A stretch of DNA of 64,000 nucleotides from Amphiura filiformis (Eukaryota; Echinodermata; Ophiuroidea; Amphilepidida; Amphiuridae). Where the stretch lies: assembly GCF_039555335.1 (NCBI RefSeq), contig NC_092628.1, forward strand, positions 76,076,713 to 76,140,712, read 5' to 3'. Below the pieces are notes generated by a model. That model had not been told where the DNA came from and ran no database searches. It worked only from the letters and a program-made list of their open reading frames with translations. The position numbers were made by a program, and so were the translations under genes. How positions within the stretch are numbered: the stretch's first letter is position 1; every line of letters begins with the position of its first letter. This document shows positions 45,301 through 56,091 of the stretch, in pieces.

Positions 45301-48300
45301 ATTGCTTGGTCATATGGAAATCTCACATCCTTAACTCTCTTCCAACCTTCTCTTTATTCCATTGCCTCTATCATTATTTCCACACTGAGAAGAGCACCGG
45401 TGACCGTAGACATCCTTGACGCACACCTCTGCCAACTGTAATTGGGATTGAAATTCCATCTAAATTACATCTACCACTTGTCCCATGTATCATGTACAGT
45501 AGGCTTAATATCGATCTATTATCTCTTCAGTCAATTCCAATCCTCTTCTGCATGTCTAATATCTACACCCAGATCACCCTGTCAAAAGCTTTCTCAAAGT
45601 CTACAAAGCAAACACAAACTCCATTGTCATGTTTTAGCATGCATATATTTCTCTTACATCCTCATTGGTGTATTCCCTCTACACCTTCATTAGTCCTAAA
45701 TTAAATGTTAACATGTGCCCTCTCCTATTCTAAATCACATTCGTTAATTATGAAGTGGGCAACGTGGTGCGGACATAATTTGCATGATCCAGGTCCAATC
45801 TTGAGTATTCCTTGGTAAGGTGTTCGCTGCTCCGGGTCGCTGGTTGGCGACATGAGAGTCCTTATATCGTCCACTGCCCGACGCGGCTCTACCTACCAAA
45901 ACTTCAGTAGCTACGTTGACATCGTTTGAGTTTCCCTTCTTAACATTGCACTTTCATGAGTCATAACTAGAGAAGTAATAATTGAGGGGGTTTCCCGTTA
46001 GCTTCCTCGGTAGCTGAACAGGTCATTCTTGCAATAACAGTTAAGTACTAGCAGATACTAACCCTACTTATTAAACAACGAGCCATTACCCGGGGCCATT
46101 ACTCTCCTGATTTGGTGTGTCATCTGCCCAGTGGCGTAGCCAGAACTTTTTTTAAGAGGGGATGGGGATAAAGGGGGCGAGATCATTTGCCTCCTGCATA
46201 TCATGAAACGTATGTTGGCTATAATACTATACACTCTGATCTTCAGTATGTGGCATCCGCATGAATCGTCCGTTGGCTTCTCCTCCGCACGCTACATGTA
46301 TAAGGTAACCTTGTCTGCCGGGCTTGTCTGCTGACCTGAACGACACTGGAAGGACCACCTATGGCATTTACGGCAGATATTGACAGATTCTTGTTTCACG
46401 CAATTGGCCAGACGCATCTATACTAATAAATGTCATTAAATTTCTTTTTCAGATGCATTGATATCTTGGGTGGCAAAATGAAGACGGTTCTTCTTCTTAT
46501 ACAGACTGCGGGTCTAGCATTATTTATTTGGTATATTTTACTAGCTACAGGGTTTATCAATTTTCATTTAGGTAAGGAGCTTTAGCTCTTACTTTTTTCC
46601 CAGGCACAAAGAGCTTTCTTAATTTTTCAATACTTTTGAATCTTCTTGAGGCTAAAAATATATAAAAGTAAGAATTCATGCGTGAGTCATATCAGGCTCA
46701 CATTGTATGATCATAATTATGTCAGTTATGTTTTAAAAAATTCCGGCCTACGCTGAATCCACGCCGAACTATTTAAGATTCGTCCATTAGCTTCCATCCG
46801 GGGCTTCCATACAAGACTTGGGTCAGTGGTGTAATGGTTGCGGATATAGCCGATCTAGGAGTGCTCCTTTAACATTACGAGACGAGAAAATTACGAGAAA
46901 ATGTAGGCTATATATAACTTTGTATCAGTAATACTATAGCATAACAACATTGGGTTCTAACAGCTACTTACAATTACTATACCATAATGTTGTTAATATC
47001 ACGCTTACTGTTCTCCTTTCCCAGCAATGCTCTACGTTTGTATAATTTGTTTATTCTTCTTCATGAACGGAGCAATACCAGTCTACTACGAGATCACCGT
47101 AGAAGCCTCTTACCCCATAGCTGAGGGAATAATTACGTTGACTATTACTTGGTTAATGAATGTATTTGGATTGGTGTTTCTGTGTGTCTTCATGGTACCA
47201 GATATAGGTGAGTGTATTGTGTCTATTATAAGATCACCGTAGAAGCCTCTTACCCCATAGATGAAGGAATAATTACATTAACTATTACTTGGTTAATGAA
47301 TTCATTTGGATTGGTGTTTTTGTGTCTTCAGGGTACCAGATATAGGTGAGTGTGTTGTGCACCTGCTGGTAACAAAATATCTACCCAATATAAACACACT
47401 TTCAGCATAGAACTGAATATTCAACTAACCTTGAATTTTTTATATGAAACGCATTTTATGAGGATGGCATTCCATTCAGTGATTGCGATTTAATTCTGGT
47501 GATTAGTTTCTCAAACATTGTCAAATAAGGTCCTATACTAATGGACCACAGGTAATCAAAAGGACGGCTCCAGAAGACAATGTATGTATAAGTTCTTTAT
47601 TCTTCTTCATGAACGGAGCAACGCCAGCCTATTATCACCGTAGAGGCCTCTTACCCCACTGAGGAATAATTACATTAACTATTACTCTGTTAATGAATCT
47701 ATTTGGGTTGTGTTTCTGTATGTCTTCATGGTACCCAATATAGGTGGGTGTGTTATGTCTATTAAAGTGTCACCATAGAAGTCTCTTACCCCATAGTTGA
47801 GGAAATAATTACATTGAATATTACTTGGTTAATGAATTTATTTGGATTGGTGTTTCTGTGTGTCTTCATGGTACCAGATATAGGTGAGTGTATTGTTTCT
47901 ATTATAAGATCACCGTAGAAGCCTCTTGCCCCATAGATGAGGGAATAATTACATTCAATATTACTTGGTTTATTTGGGTAGGTGTTTTTGTGTCTTCCGG
48001 GTACCTGATATAGGTGAGTGTGTTGTGCACTTGCTGGTAACAAAATATCTCAGTACCCAATTTAAACAAACTTTCAGCAACTGAATATTCAACCTTGAAT
48101 TTTTGATATGAAACGCATTCCGTGATTGCGATTTACTTCTGGTGATTTGTTTCTCAAACATTGTCAAACAAGGTCCTAATGGACCAATGGTAATCAAAAG
48201 GACAAGTCAGTACAATCGCAGGACGGCTCCAGAAGACAATGTATGTATAATTACTTTATTCGAACAACGCCCGTCTATTACGAGATCATCATAGAAGCCT

Positions 48301-48975
48301 CTTACCACACTGAGGAATAATTACATTAACTTTTACTTGATTAATGAATCTATTTGCGTTGGTGTTTCTGTATGTCTTCATGGTACCCAATATGGGTGGG
48401 TGTGTTGTGTCTATTATAAGGTCACCGTAGAAGCCTCTTACCCCATAGGTGAAGGACTAATTACATTGACTATTACTTGGTTAATGAATTTATTTGGATT
48501 GGTGTTTCTGTATGTCTTCATGGTACCCAATATAGGCGGGTGTTATGTCTATTAAAAGGTCACCGTAGAAGCCTCTTACCCCATAGCTGAAGGAATATTT
48601 ACATTAACTATTACTCGGTTAATGAATCTATTTCACAGGACAACTCCTGTAGAGAATGTGTTTTCAATGAAAAGTCAAGGATATTTGAATTTTCAATTAT
48701 GTGCTGGAAGTTTGATTAAATCACTTTTGATCATGTTGATGATCAAAAATATGAGGAAAACATAGTAACCTATCTGATCAATATTATCCTAAATTAATCA
48801 AACCAAATCTGGTATAATCTAATCTAAATGCACTGTACTTTCTGTTTAATCAGGTGCATCATGGATGAACTATGTGATGTTGGGTGCTGTGTTCTCGTCT
48901 CTTCCGTTATTAATATTGCACCGAGAAAATTACGCTTTTTTAATGATTGCGGCATCACCAGATCTACACAAGTAA
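30028..48975 (+). CDS. SLC49A4/DIRC2-like major facilitator transporter (gene span)
   Basis: I reconstructed twelve exons, joined at matching phases: 30028-30385, 30633-30743, 30980-31070, 34067-34273, 35487-35539 (or 35236-35285), 35821-35886, 36174-36303, 42561-42672, 43820-43887, 46453-46571, 47025-47207 and 48854-48975. The coding part sums to 1,620 nt, about 539 residues, against 478 in human SLC49A4. Twelve membrane segments are expected. The alignment to vertebrate SLC49A4/DIRC2 is essentially gap-free around WNTW-PIALT, LLDTKGLRIAVG, ATWFPANQRTTSTAIA, YFPAKPPSPPS and YEITVEASYP. The family is a lysosomal, proton-coupled exporter; pyridoxine is the reported substrate of SLC49A4. A DTSPLL acidic dileucine motif in the N-terminal tail fits lysosomal sorting. 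Oddities: an in-frame TGA at 30367-30369, a GC-AG intron, and a duplicated-exon array before the last exon. The first coding exon with the start Met was not found upstream of the acceptor at 30027. Confidence 0.85.
30633..30743 (+). CDS. SLC49A4-like exon B: TM2
   Basis: Acceptor CCATAG, donor AAG/GTAAGA, phase 1 at both ends. Encodes KDAFGWTDADVALLTNWG and a TM segment ending SWLLDTK, aligning residue for residue with the first loop and TM2 of SLC49A4. Confidence 0.85.
30980..31070 (+). CDS. SLC49A4-like exon C: TM3
   Basis: Begins with the second and third bases of a Gly codon after TGTATGTAG. Encodes LRIAVGCAAVLNLIGTAVRC, then LPVGIQHLK. The donor GTCTGT at 31071 (phase 2) joins exactly to the exon at 34067. 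Confidence 0.85.
31450..31705. mobile_element. MITE carrying (CCATAA)n and (CCCTAA)n repeats
   Basis: The tips ACAAGCGGCTACGGGACG and the inverted CGTCCCGTAGCCGCTTCT extend to about 29 bp with two mismatches. Both sides are flanked by CGGCAATG (31442-31449 and 31706-31713), an 8-bp direct duplication. The interior has about 15 CCATAA hexamers (31505-31598), then several CCCTAA units with one CCCTGA variant. No coding capacity; the 8-bp duplication suggests hAT-type mobilisation. Confidence 0.75.
31960..33520 (+). pseudogene. LINE (non-LTR retrotransposon) reverse transcriptase remnant
   Basis: Successive blocks of a non-LTR retrotransposon ORF2 are readable in shifting frames: RWQEHFQDLLNGPSRTAPN (about 32015), then KEFKDAMIAIFKKGDRTQYGNYRGISLL-like blocks (about 32305), SQYGFRASRSTI (about 32460), FVDFTKAFDTIDKEQLW (about 32550) and HGVKQGC (about 32725). 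A deletion then removes the FADD catalytic block. The C-terminal part carries RWVGHVVRMPDDRLPKAVMY (about 33290). Stops and the deletion make it inactive. Clade assignment (CR1/RTE-like) is not certain. Confidence 0.85.
34067..34273 (+). CDS. SLC49A4-like exon D: TM4-TM5
   Basis: Acceptor CTATACAG, donor GTAAGT at 34274, phase 2 at both ends. Encodes HIGQIFIGLGGPICQGG, then ALSATWFPANQRTTSTAIA (the conserved family signature between TM4 and TM5) and FLIGPMIVSDVKSINN, leading into a luminal loop with an N-glycosylation sequon. Confidence 0.9.
34977..35050. repeat. (GAT/GAC)n microsatellite
   Basis: A run of GATGATGCTGATGATGATGA followed by GATGAC and GACGAC units and returning to GATGATGATGAG. 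It lies within intron 4 of the transporter gene and is noncoding. Confidence 0.9.
35236..35285 (+). CDS. Candidate alternative exon for a luminal loop (SLC49A4-like)
   Basis: Acceptor TTTCAG, possible donor T/GTGATA. Enters in phase 2 and leaves in phase 1, the same phases as the exon at 35487-35539. Encodes PLYNITQEPQDLQKYI with an NIT glycosylation sequon. Because entry and exit phases differ, including both exons would break the frame, so they would have to be mutually exclusive. The donor is weak and this exon may be a decayed copy. Confidence 0.35.
35487..35539 (+). CDS. SLC49A4-like exon E: luminal loop
   Basis: Strong acceptor (CTTCTTCTTGCAG) and donor G/GTTTGT. Phase 2 in, phase 1 out. 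Encodes LFPSHNISNGSIYLTQD with an NIS sequon, the loop between TM5 and TM6, matching the glycosylated loop of vertebrate SLC49A4 in position but not in sequence. Confidence 0.65.
35821..35886 (+). CDS. SLC49A4-like exon F with a GC donor
   Basis: Acceptor TTTTTGCAG. Encodes LKILPEVQSYHYHEVLTLLYI, ending in phase 1 (first base of the Glu codon in LLYIECG). The exon must end at 35886 to keep the alignment with vertebrate VLYAEFG, so the intron begins GCAAGT, a non-canonical GC-AG donor. Confidence 0.75.
36174..36303 (+). CDS. SLC49A4-like exon G: TM6 and start of central loop
   Basis: Acceptor TTACAG, donor CAG/GTGTGT, phase 1 in and phase 2 out. Encodes CGMALFFCVLIMCYFPAKP and then PSISASAQREDF. 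The proline-rich YFPAKPPSPPS matches YFPPRPPLPPS of the vertebrate protein. Confidence 0.9.
36630..39096. repeat. Tandem repeat unit 1 (TGTCACACTAC element), 2.45 kb
   Basis: Begins near TGTCACACTACGACGGACTG (36631) and ends with an inverted-repeat tip GGTGTAGTGTGACA (about 39086). An internal copy of the tip at about 38690 precedes a shorter ~390-bp unit. Near the left end (about 36731-37060) units of about 107 bp with CGTTCGTCTCTCTATGCGTT are repeated three times. The inverted tips suggest the base element is a non-autonomous DNA transposon later duplicated in tandem. Apparent open frames reading SRSSLYALWPLI are repeat-derived. Confidence 0.7.
39097..42210. repeat. Tandem repeat unit 2, with a 669-bp later insertion
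   Basis: Near-identical second copy of 36630-39096, about 2,450 bp once the insertion at 40728-41396 is removed. The same ~107-bp internal units recur at about 39198-39530, and the same 36-bp palindrome at 41623-41658. Confidence 0.75.
40728..41396. mobile_element. CCCAGCAAACAC non-autonomous element, 669 bp
   Basis: Inverted tips CCCAGCAAACACAAAACG and its near-complement bracket an interior full of AAAACGTTTT-type words. The empty site is preserved in tandem unit 1 (CACTAAAGTACTGGG near 38262). Comparison gives exact boundaries and at most a 2-bp (AA) target duplication. A relative lies at 49401-49697. Confidence 0.85.
42561..42672 (+). CDS. SLC49A4-like exon H: TM7
   Basis: Acceptor CATATAG, donor CAG/GTCAGT, phase 2 in and phase 0 out. 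Encodes HREFWLLGLAYALALGIGQA and then FENTMDVQQ, aligned with the NFRFLMIALAYAIPLG region of vertebrate SLC49A4. Confidence 0.9.
42673..43819 (+). other. Intron 8
   Basis: About 1.15 kb. I see no gene, repeat or RNA element that I can support here. Confidence 0.5.
43820..43887 (+). CDS. SLC49A4-like exon I: TM8
   Basis: Acceptor TTTTCTAAG, donor GG/GTAAGA, phase 0 in and phase 2 out. Encodes DTTGMIAFFASMMGIVGAIF, a membrane helix matching the DAGWIGFWSIVGG segment of the family. Confidence 0.9.
44160..45720 (-). pseudogene. RTE-like LINE remnant, antisense in intron 9
   Basis: Read on the - strand: FVDFEKAFDRV (about 45600), RCNLDGISIPITVGRGVRQGC (about 45440), MAKEAVNKKKVLL (about 45010) and a C-terminal WIGHILR-type block (about 44330). 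These are the RT and C-terminal blocks of a non-LTR retrotransposon, broken by frameshifts and stops. It is opposite in orientation to the LINE in intron 3 and to the host gene. Clade is inferred from the FVDFEKAFDRV and MAKEA blocks. Confidence 0.75.
46453..46571 (+). CDS. SLC49A4-like exon J: TM9
   Basis: Acceptor TTTTTCAG, donor G/GTAAGG, phase 2 in and phase 1 out. Encodes CIDILGGKMKTVLLLIQTAG, then LALFIWYILLATGFINFHL. The short charged loop before the helix matches the family's TM8-TM9 loop. Confidence 0.9.
47025..47207 (+). CDS. SLC49A4-like exon K: TM10-TM11
   Basis: Acceptor CTTTCCCAG, donor G/GTGAGT, phase 1 at both ends. Encodes AMLYVCIICLFFFMNGAIPV, YYEITVEASYPIAEG (the conserved family block) and TITWLMNVFGLVFLCVF. 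Its 3' part is the source of the degenerate array that follows. Confidence 0.9.
47231..48640 (+). repeat. Array of seven degenerate copies of exon K
   Basis: Copies of the exon's 3' part (GTAGAAGCCTCTTACCCCAT ... GGTACCAGATATAG) plus adjoining intron start at about 47231, 47632, 47768, 47908, 48280, 48419 and 48557. Spacing alternates between about 137 bp and longer gaps, so larger units were duplicated too. Several copies keep an open frame and a GTGAGT donor (47768 and 48419 most clearly); others have lost codons. The acceptor and the TM10 part are mostly missing. Confidence 0.85.
48854..48975 (+). CDS. SLC49A4-like exon L: TM12 and stop
   Basis: Acceptor TTTAATCAG, phase 1 in. Encodes GASWMNYVMLGAVFSSLPLL, then ILHRENYAFLMIAASPDLHK and TAA at 48973-48975. 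The LHRENY block aligns with CFRESYDRL at the C-terminus of the vertebrate protein. Confidence 0.9.
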
Positions 48976-49400
48976 ATAATCCTGATCTGACATAATCATG
49001 TTGATAAATGACTACTCAAGTTCCACTTGACATTTCCTATACACCTATCCGACTTCGCCATTACTGCGGTGTCCCCGATGTAAAACTGCGGTGTCCCGAG
49101 GTCGGGGGTTCCATCCATTATTTATTTTGTGCTATATAGTATTGTACCGGGGAATTGTACACAACAGTGATATTCAATACACAATCATGCGTATTGAATT
49201 ACGAATTAAATCTCCCGCTCTGGTACATCTGTGTTGCCGTCAATAGAGGGCCAAATACAGTAAACGCTTCTCGGATTGGTGTATAGGATCAATGTATTAA
49301 TTTTAAGAATTACACTGAAATGGAATGAAATGAAATGGAAAAAATGGAACACTCGCCTAAAGCTATGTATATTTTCAGCAGAACAAGATATCTGCAGTAT

Positions 49401-49697
49401 CCCAGCAAACACAAAATTTACAGAAAATGTTTAAATATCAAGTTACAAAAGGGTATACAAATTTTAGGAACATTTACAAACATATTTGAAAACTTTGGTG
49501 CAAAATGTTCTAAAAATTTCTGACAATGCTGTTTTTACAAATGTTTACAAAATATGTTTTTTCACATCAAACGTTTATCAATGTTTTCATGACCTTTATA
49601 TAGCCCAACATTTAAACGTTATTAAAACTTTTGACTGAAACCAAAATACTTTTATAACACATTTATAACGTTTTAAAGACAATTTTGTGTTTGCTGG
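49401..49697. mobile_element. CCCAGCAAACAC MITE, 297 bp
   Basis: Tips CCCAGCAAACACAAAATTT and the inverted AATTTTGTGTTTGCTGG. The interior shares CATGACCTTTATATA and ACATTTAAA words with the larger relative at 40728-41396, so this is a shorter member of the same family. Confidence 0.8.
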
Positions 49698-52600
49698 AAT
49701 ACAGCACAATGGGCTTTCTTAAACAGATGGTCACTGTATCTTGGTAGACAATGCTATTTTCAAAAGAGAGCTTAGTTGAATAAATTGAAACACTGATTTA
49801 CTGTGCAAGGTATACCCTTTTTCATGAAGTTCCTTGTTTTAGAGTCTCTATTTGTGATAGGTACGTACAGTGCCTGGATCATGAAAAAATATCCTTTATA
49901 TGTGAATCTTTGGTCAAGTATGGGACACCCTGGTCAATGACTTTGACCAGTGCCCCCCCGAATAAATTTGAAAGCATATGGGCTTTCTACACCCTACAGA
50001 AATGAACACAAGAATATGCTGTAATTCGTGAAATAGACTTCTACATATCTACAGCAGACGACAAAATGTAAATACACACATATACATGCATGTTTTGATA
50101 GCTCTCAGGGGGTTAACATGAGGAATGCCTCCTTCTTAACAACCCAAAATGAGGACTTCCTATAATATTCCTAGTATAAAAAGATGAACATGATTCCTTG
50201 GTCTAACATGACATTTACTGCTTCTGCAGAGGGAAGATTGGGGGCAGTGGCAGCAAGTTTGCCAGAAGTGACAATACAGGAATGGTGTTTACATGGGCTT
50301 GAATAGCTACAACATCTAGCTTCAAAACTAAAACTCTGCACGTCCTAAAAAAATGTCGTAATATGTACAGACAGAAAGAAAATAAGACTGTCACAACAAA
50401 ATCCAGGTCAAATAAATATATTTTGCTATTCATACAACACAAAATCATTACAGAGAACAAATAGGATAATATTAACACTAACAATAAATACATTTGCTGT
50501 TTTTCATGTACGTTCTGATAACACGTTTCTGTTACAAGTAAATTATGCCAAGTATACACAAAAATTATAATAATAATAGTTCTCCCCTCAGCTCTTTAGG
50601 ATTGTCAACTAATTTTAAAACTATTGTTATGTTGAAATTTGTCCTTATAAGATACAGTCTCAAGGCAAATATTTTGATGCAGTTTGCTTCAAAACAACAA
50701 AGGGTAGTAACTGCTAGTAGTTAACACTCTCCACACAGGTGTCGACTGCAGACCACAAGTTTAATTAAAAATTTCAGAATTGTCCATTTTCATGATTATA
50801 TTTAGAATCTGCATGAAACATGTATTAAAATGAGTACAAACAAGCCTGGTGTTGGTTCAGAGGCTCTTAAGATATCTCTTGATATTTTGAGGAAATATCT
50901 TAAAAGCCTATGGCTAGCATGCAGAGCATTAACAAGACAGAGTGTATCCTGAAATAGAGAGATAAGTCCCCTGAGCCCTTCCCTGGATCTTACCAGTGCT
51001 TCTACAACATAGTTGCCATTGCTTTGTCCTATGGATGATCCCTTTAGACTATTAACCAAGTGGATGGTAGAATTGATCAAATTTTGACAGCGGAAGGTCC
51101 AAAAAGAATTTTGCTAGAAGGCAGCATTGAACCCTGTTTCTGATCATTTACAAGTAAAATCTGTGTAGCCAAATATAGGTATTCTTCCATATAAAATGGA
51201 AGAATCTTGTTACATCAAATACAAATGAAATTCTAGATAGCCCAAGTCATACAAAATCTTACATTAAGCATCATTTATTAAAAATGATTCCATGTATTTT
51301 CATACATGTTCGTTGAAAGTAACCATTATTGTAATTGAAATTTGCAAGAAAACAAAACAGCAAAATATAATTCACAACAAAACGATAAAATATAGTTAAC
51401 ATAACTTGTCAAGATCAAAATATATAGTAAGTGACACTTCTACCAAAGGTTCAAAGTACCAAATGTCATATTTGTGCAATAGAATATAGATTTTTTATCA
51501 CTAGTGTTCTGAAGTAACCAAGTTGTGGTTCTTGAGTTGTATTTTCATAAGTTCGTAATCCCAATTCCAGAACATAACAGCACTAACTTTTTAAAACTTT
51601 TAAAAGAATATCAAATTTTGCTCAAGCATTGGATAGAAACCTGACATTTTTGATGTACATTATAACTTGTAATAGAAACTTAATTTTGGAAAAAGGGCAA
51701 ACCCCTGGGTATGTTTTCTATCAACAAGTTATAAATTTCACTTATTCTCAATTTTAGCCATGGGTTTTATTTTAATCATTGGTTACAAAAGAGAATAGAA
51801 AACATGTTTGTCATAAAAATAAAACTGTATTTACTGATTTGGTCACAGTACAAGTCTCCAAGTCTGTTTGTTCTATCATACTTGTACAAACAACAATACA
51901 ACTGCAGGATTTGACCCCCGCCAAATAAAGACATTCATCTGGCAAAACTATTGAAGTTAAAACAAAAATGGTGCTGTCTTTCTGGAATCAGGAGTAAAAA
52001 ACAAAACAATATAGTCAATATCCCAAATGAAGCCCTTTAATAGACATGTTTAAAGGAGAGGTGCTAATTGTAGGTGCAACACAGTACGGCACTGGTTTAA
52101 CCGTGGTGTAAGGGAAGCCATCAACATCAGACGCCACCCCAGTTCACTCAACAAGGACATAGGCCACCACCAGCTTCCTCCGGTATATGAACCTGTTCTG
52201 TCACATGACATTGTCTGCTCATCATGTGACATGCATTGTGACAGGTCATTTCAGATACTGTCCCCTGCACCCTGTAACCCACTATCCCCAAATAACCTGT
52301 GTCACACTGATGTATGTTTGGTTTTTCAGTCAATCAATAAGGTTTGCTCATCCTTGACTGTTGTGGTACTCTTAATTTAAAAGACGGCCCTTTCACATCA
52401 TTATAACTTCAAGCATCACAAACCTAGCATTTTTCACAAACCTAGCATTATAACAATGCTTAGACACAGGGAAATACACAATTTGTACATAAATTTAATG
52501 CTAGTAATTCTGATATATACCACAATACAGAAGTGTCAGATGTATGCTTAATAAATAATATTCATGTAACATAACTCATGAGAATGAACTCTAATACAAA

Positions 52601-53450
52601 AAATTTTAAATCTGGAAAATGGTGAAAAGGTCGAGTAAGAAAATGTGCATAACTGACACAAAATGTTTCAACATTTGAGTAAAATAAGAGGTTTAACCCT
52701 GATTACAATACCAAAGCTCAATTACACTTCATGAATGGTCGATATCTTTACATTTTATATACATGATATATGCATCGTTTTTTCATTACTTGTAACATTA
52801 AAAACATAAATAAATATATACATGTAAACATACATTTTGTAGTAACCTTATAATCATGTACAAGATTATAATTTACAGGTTTGAATGCTATGTGCTAATG
52901 TAACACATTTACTGTGAAATCTCTGTATGGTCGTCATGATTCATGAAACAGTAATATAATACATGAAATGTGTATCTCCTGAAATCCTCAGACATAATCA
53001 TGTAATAAGCTGCACCATAGGGTGTATATCATAGTATATCCGACTGTGATTCACTGCATTCATTATAGAAACATTTTATAGATTGTACAATGTACAACAA
53101 TTAACATGCATCTTGAAAGTTGCATGCTGCAAGTAAGGGATATGTGGCTTGCTCCCACAAAATGAGCGGTAAGTTGCAAGTTATGAGACGTTCCAATTGT
53201 TGAGTCGCTGTTCTTTGTTTGAAGACACCTGTATAGTCAATGTTGAGGATATAATATGCTGTACTCTATTCAATTCTCTCTCCATTCACAAAAAGGACAT
53301 ACCCCTGCCAATACAGGTATTTTCAAGCAAAGAACATCAACTCAACAGTTAGAACGTCTGGTAACTCCCAACTTGTGACTTAACACTCATTTTGTGGGAG
53401 CAGGTCACATATAGACCTCCAAATAAACTTTGACTGTTACCTGTTATAAT

Positions 53451-54163
53451 TAAAGACAGAGATAAAAAGAATTTATCGCGTCTGATGTCACTGTCAATTA
53501 CGATCCTTGATTGATTTACACACATTAATAGCGCGTAAAAGGAAGACCAATCTATCTGGTGCTGATCGGAGAAAAGGAATAGCAGCAAATGGCGAAAAAA
53601 TTACATACTTTTACAAGGCAAAAACCAGCTTTTCTAGGCATTGTTGACATGGTGCCTTCGCGAAAGAAAGTTTCCTACTATAAAGACCCAACTTTTGAGA
53701 TGGTTTGCATGTTTGAAGGTGCAAAATTAACAATAAGGCGCCCGGTTATACCCAGGGCTGTCATCTTTTGGAATTGCTTGGCGTGAGACAGAGGCGTACC
53801 GGGATTTGCCGACTCCAATGTTCATTTTGTACCATGATTATTTAAGCCACGGCGCTCGAGAATGTGAAAAGCGGGGGGTAGGAGCAGCAAATTATTCATG
53901 ACGATGCGTGAGATTTTACTCATTTCCAGTTTTTTTGCGTGAGATTTACTACCTAGGCGTGAGATTATACTACCTTGGCGTGAGACCGTGAGAAAGTGAC
54001 CCAATGCGTGAGACTCACGGTCAATGCGTGAGAGTTGACAGCCCTGGTTATACCTCCGCGTTCAGCAAGTCATCATCATGACACTTGTAAACAAGCCGTG
54101 CTCGAGTTTGATTGACAGATGACGTCAGACGCGATAAATTCTTTTTATCTCTGTCTTTAATCA
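53451..54163. mobile_element. AAAGACAGAGATAAA element with a nested MITE
   Basis: Tips AAAGACAGAGATAAAAAGAA... are inverted at both ends and extend for about 47 bases with one indel and one substitution (including ATCGCGTCTGA and its complement). Without the nested element at 53753-54046 it is about 415 bp. It is related to the 946-1112 copy through the tip and the CGCGTCTGA word. Confidence 0.8.
53753..54046. mobile_element. Nested hAT-type MITE with GCGTGAGA repeats
   Basis: Tips CAGGGCTGTCA and TGACAGCCCTG, flanked by GTTATACC on both sides (53745-53752 and 54047-54054), an exact 8-bp target duplication. The interior repeats GCGTGAGA several times, most densely near the right end. Confidence 0.85.
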
Positions 54164-56091
54164 TAGGCATCACAGTACCATGTGGAATAGTGTTCCATCA
54201 CTTTTCAAAATCAAATAGCCAAGAAACTTGCTAACACTATCTTAAGATAATCTGGTTGGAACAAACTAAAAAAATGTACCACAAGTATTTTCCTCTTGTG
54301 TGAAGTCACATCCTAAACAAGTTAATTTATGCTGTATTTTGAATAATACCTCAGCTGAACCTGTAAAATGACTATGAAATATGAGTGGCCCCCAATCTAA
54401 TCTTACACATGCTGCTGGCCAATCACCACCAAAGAAAATTTACAACTTTTCAACACACATGCAACCAAACATGTCAATGCTGAAAACTTGTTTCATCATA
54501 TAAAATTGAATATTCATGTCTTTGATGATCTGGATTACAGATTCTTAAATTTATAGTACACCCTCATTATTCTGCAAGTTAATATGTTGCTCATTCTGTT
54601 GCTAAAAGTATAAATTACTAAAGACATGTAATGCTGATTGTAAACAATCATTGTTATGTAAAACACTTGGTATTTAGCACATACTGAGATTAGCAAATAT
54701 ATTCATTGTAACAAAGCTTATGTATCAAATTGGTGGGATGAAGATTCACTGATGATTCTACATGTTGAGAGGATAGTCCAAGAAGGCAATAGCTGCTCTA
54801 TAGACATTTGACCATTTTTGTGATCTATAATTGTACAAATTTAAAAAAATGACATCTGAGAGCTATTGCATACTTCTTACACTAACATCTCAAGTTTATT
54901 AGCTGTATATCATCAACATCAAGACACAATATGTGACCTCTAAACAAATATACATAACAGTCTCACTAATCAGATTTGAGATTTCCTTTTTTTAATACCA
55001 AAATCCAAAAAATTTTTAATCTGCATTGTTGAACTGACCTTAATAGAGACATCACAAACTGTTACATGTCAAATCAACCTTGCCAAAATGCAATAATCAA
55101 TGAAGCCTAAACAAACAAAAAGTAATTCCATGTGAGCTCAGACTCCGTACTTATTTACCATCATAAAAATACAATTTCACACATCAAAGCATTGTACTAC
55201 TATTATCACTGTAGCTAACTGCCATTTTCTTTACTGAGTTACTGTAGCAAAGATAATTCTTTGGATACATGCAGGTCATTTGCCAGGTACAGCCATTGAA
55301 GCAGAGAAACGTCTTCCTTCTACAAAATATTGGTCATATTATATGCTGTTATTCATCTCTCAGTAAAACAAAGGCATCAACACCAATAAAGAAACAAAAA
55401 ATCAAAATATATGAAACAAACAATGCCTTTCACAAAATTACTAAATGTGATGAATGAACACCTTACATACATTGTACAATAGATGCACTTCCTTGATGAT
55501 ATCAGGCACCAACAAACCCACTTGATTCTGTACTTTAATTTACAATTAACATTGCTTTAATATTCTTGTACTTGCTCACCCTGGCACAATTGCTGTCCAA
55601 CATTTTTATATCAAATAACCAAGTTGAGAATCGTCAAATCGATGATACTACCTCTAGCTGGGTGTATTGATAACTTAATGTGGCAAGCCAACCGATAACA
55701 GCAACAACACTGCATACTTGTACTAGAATGTTGGGATGGAAGTTGGAATGACGGTGTTTGTAAAATGGTGCTACTTCAGCTGCTATGCAAATAAAAAAAT
55801 GCAATCACGGTCTGATTGAACTTACAATAATAACTGTTGAACCTGCTACATAAAATTATCAATATCCTTTGATATACACATGTAATTATCTGACAAGGGA
55901 TATAAAAGTCACTTGAGAAGCTTGTTTAAAAAACTACAACCCAAAGATACCTCAAAACATATGGATCAAAAGCTGTCAAGCTGAGTTTATAGGCTTCTAT
56001 AGCATACATACCATTGTTGCACACACATTGGTATAAGTTGTAATCTTGTGTCATTAGCTGTGCATTCACAAGCACAATGTCATTACACATA

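Noticed and set aside
46128-46200. Full hAT element starting CAGTGGCGTAGCCAG
   Set aside because: One tip-like word is present but no inverted partner or target duplication was found nearby.
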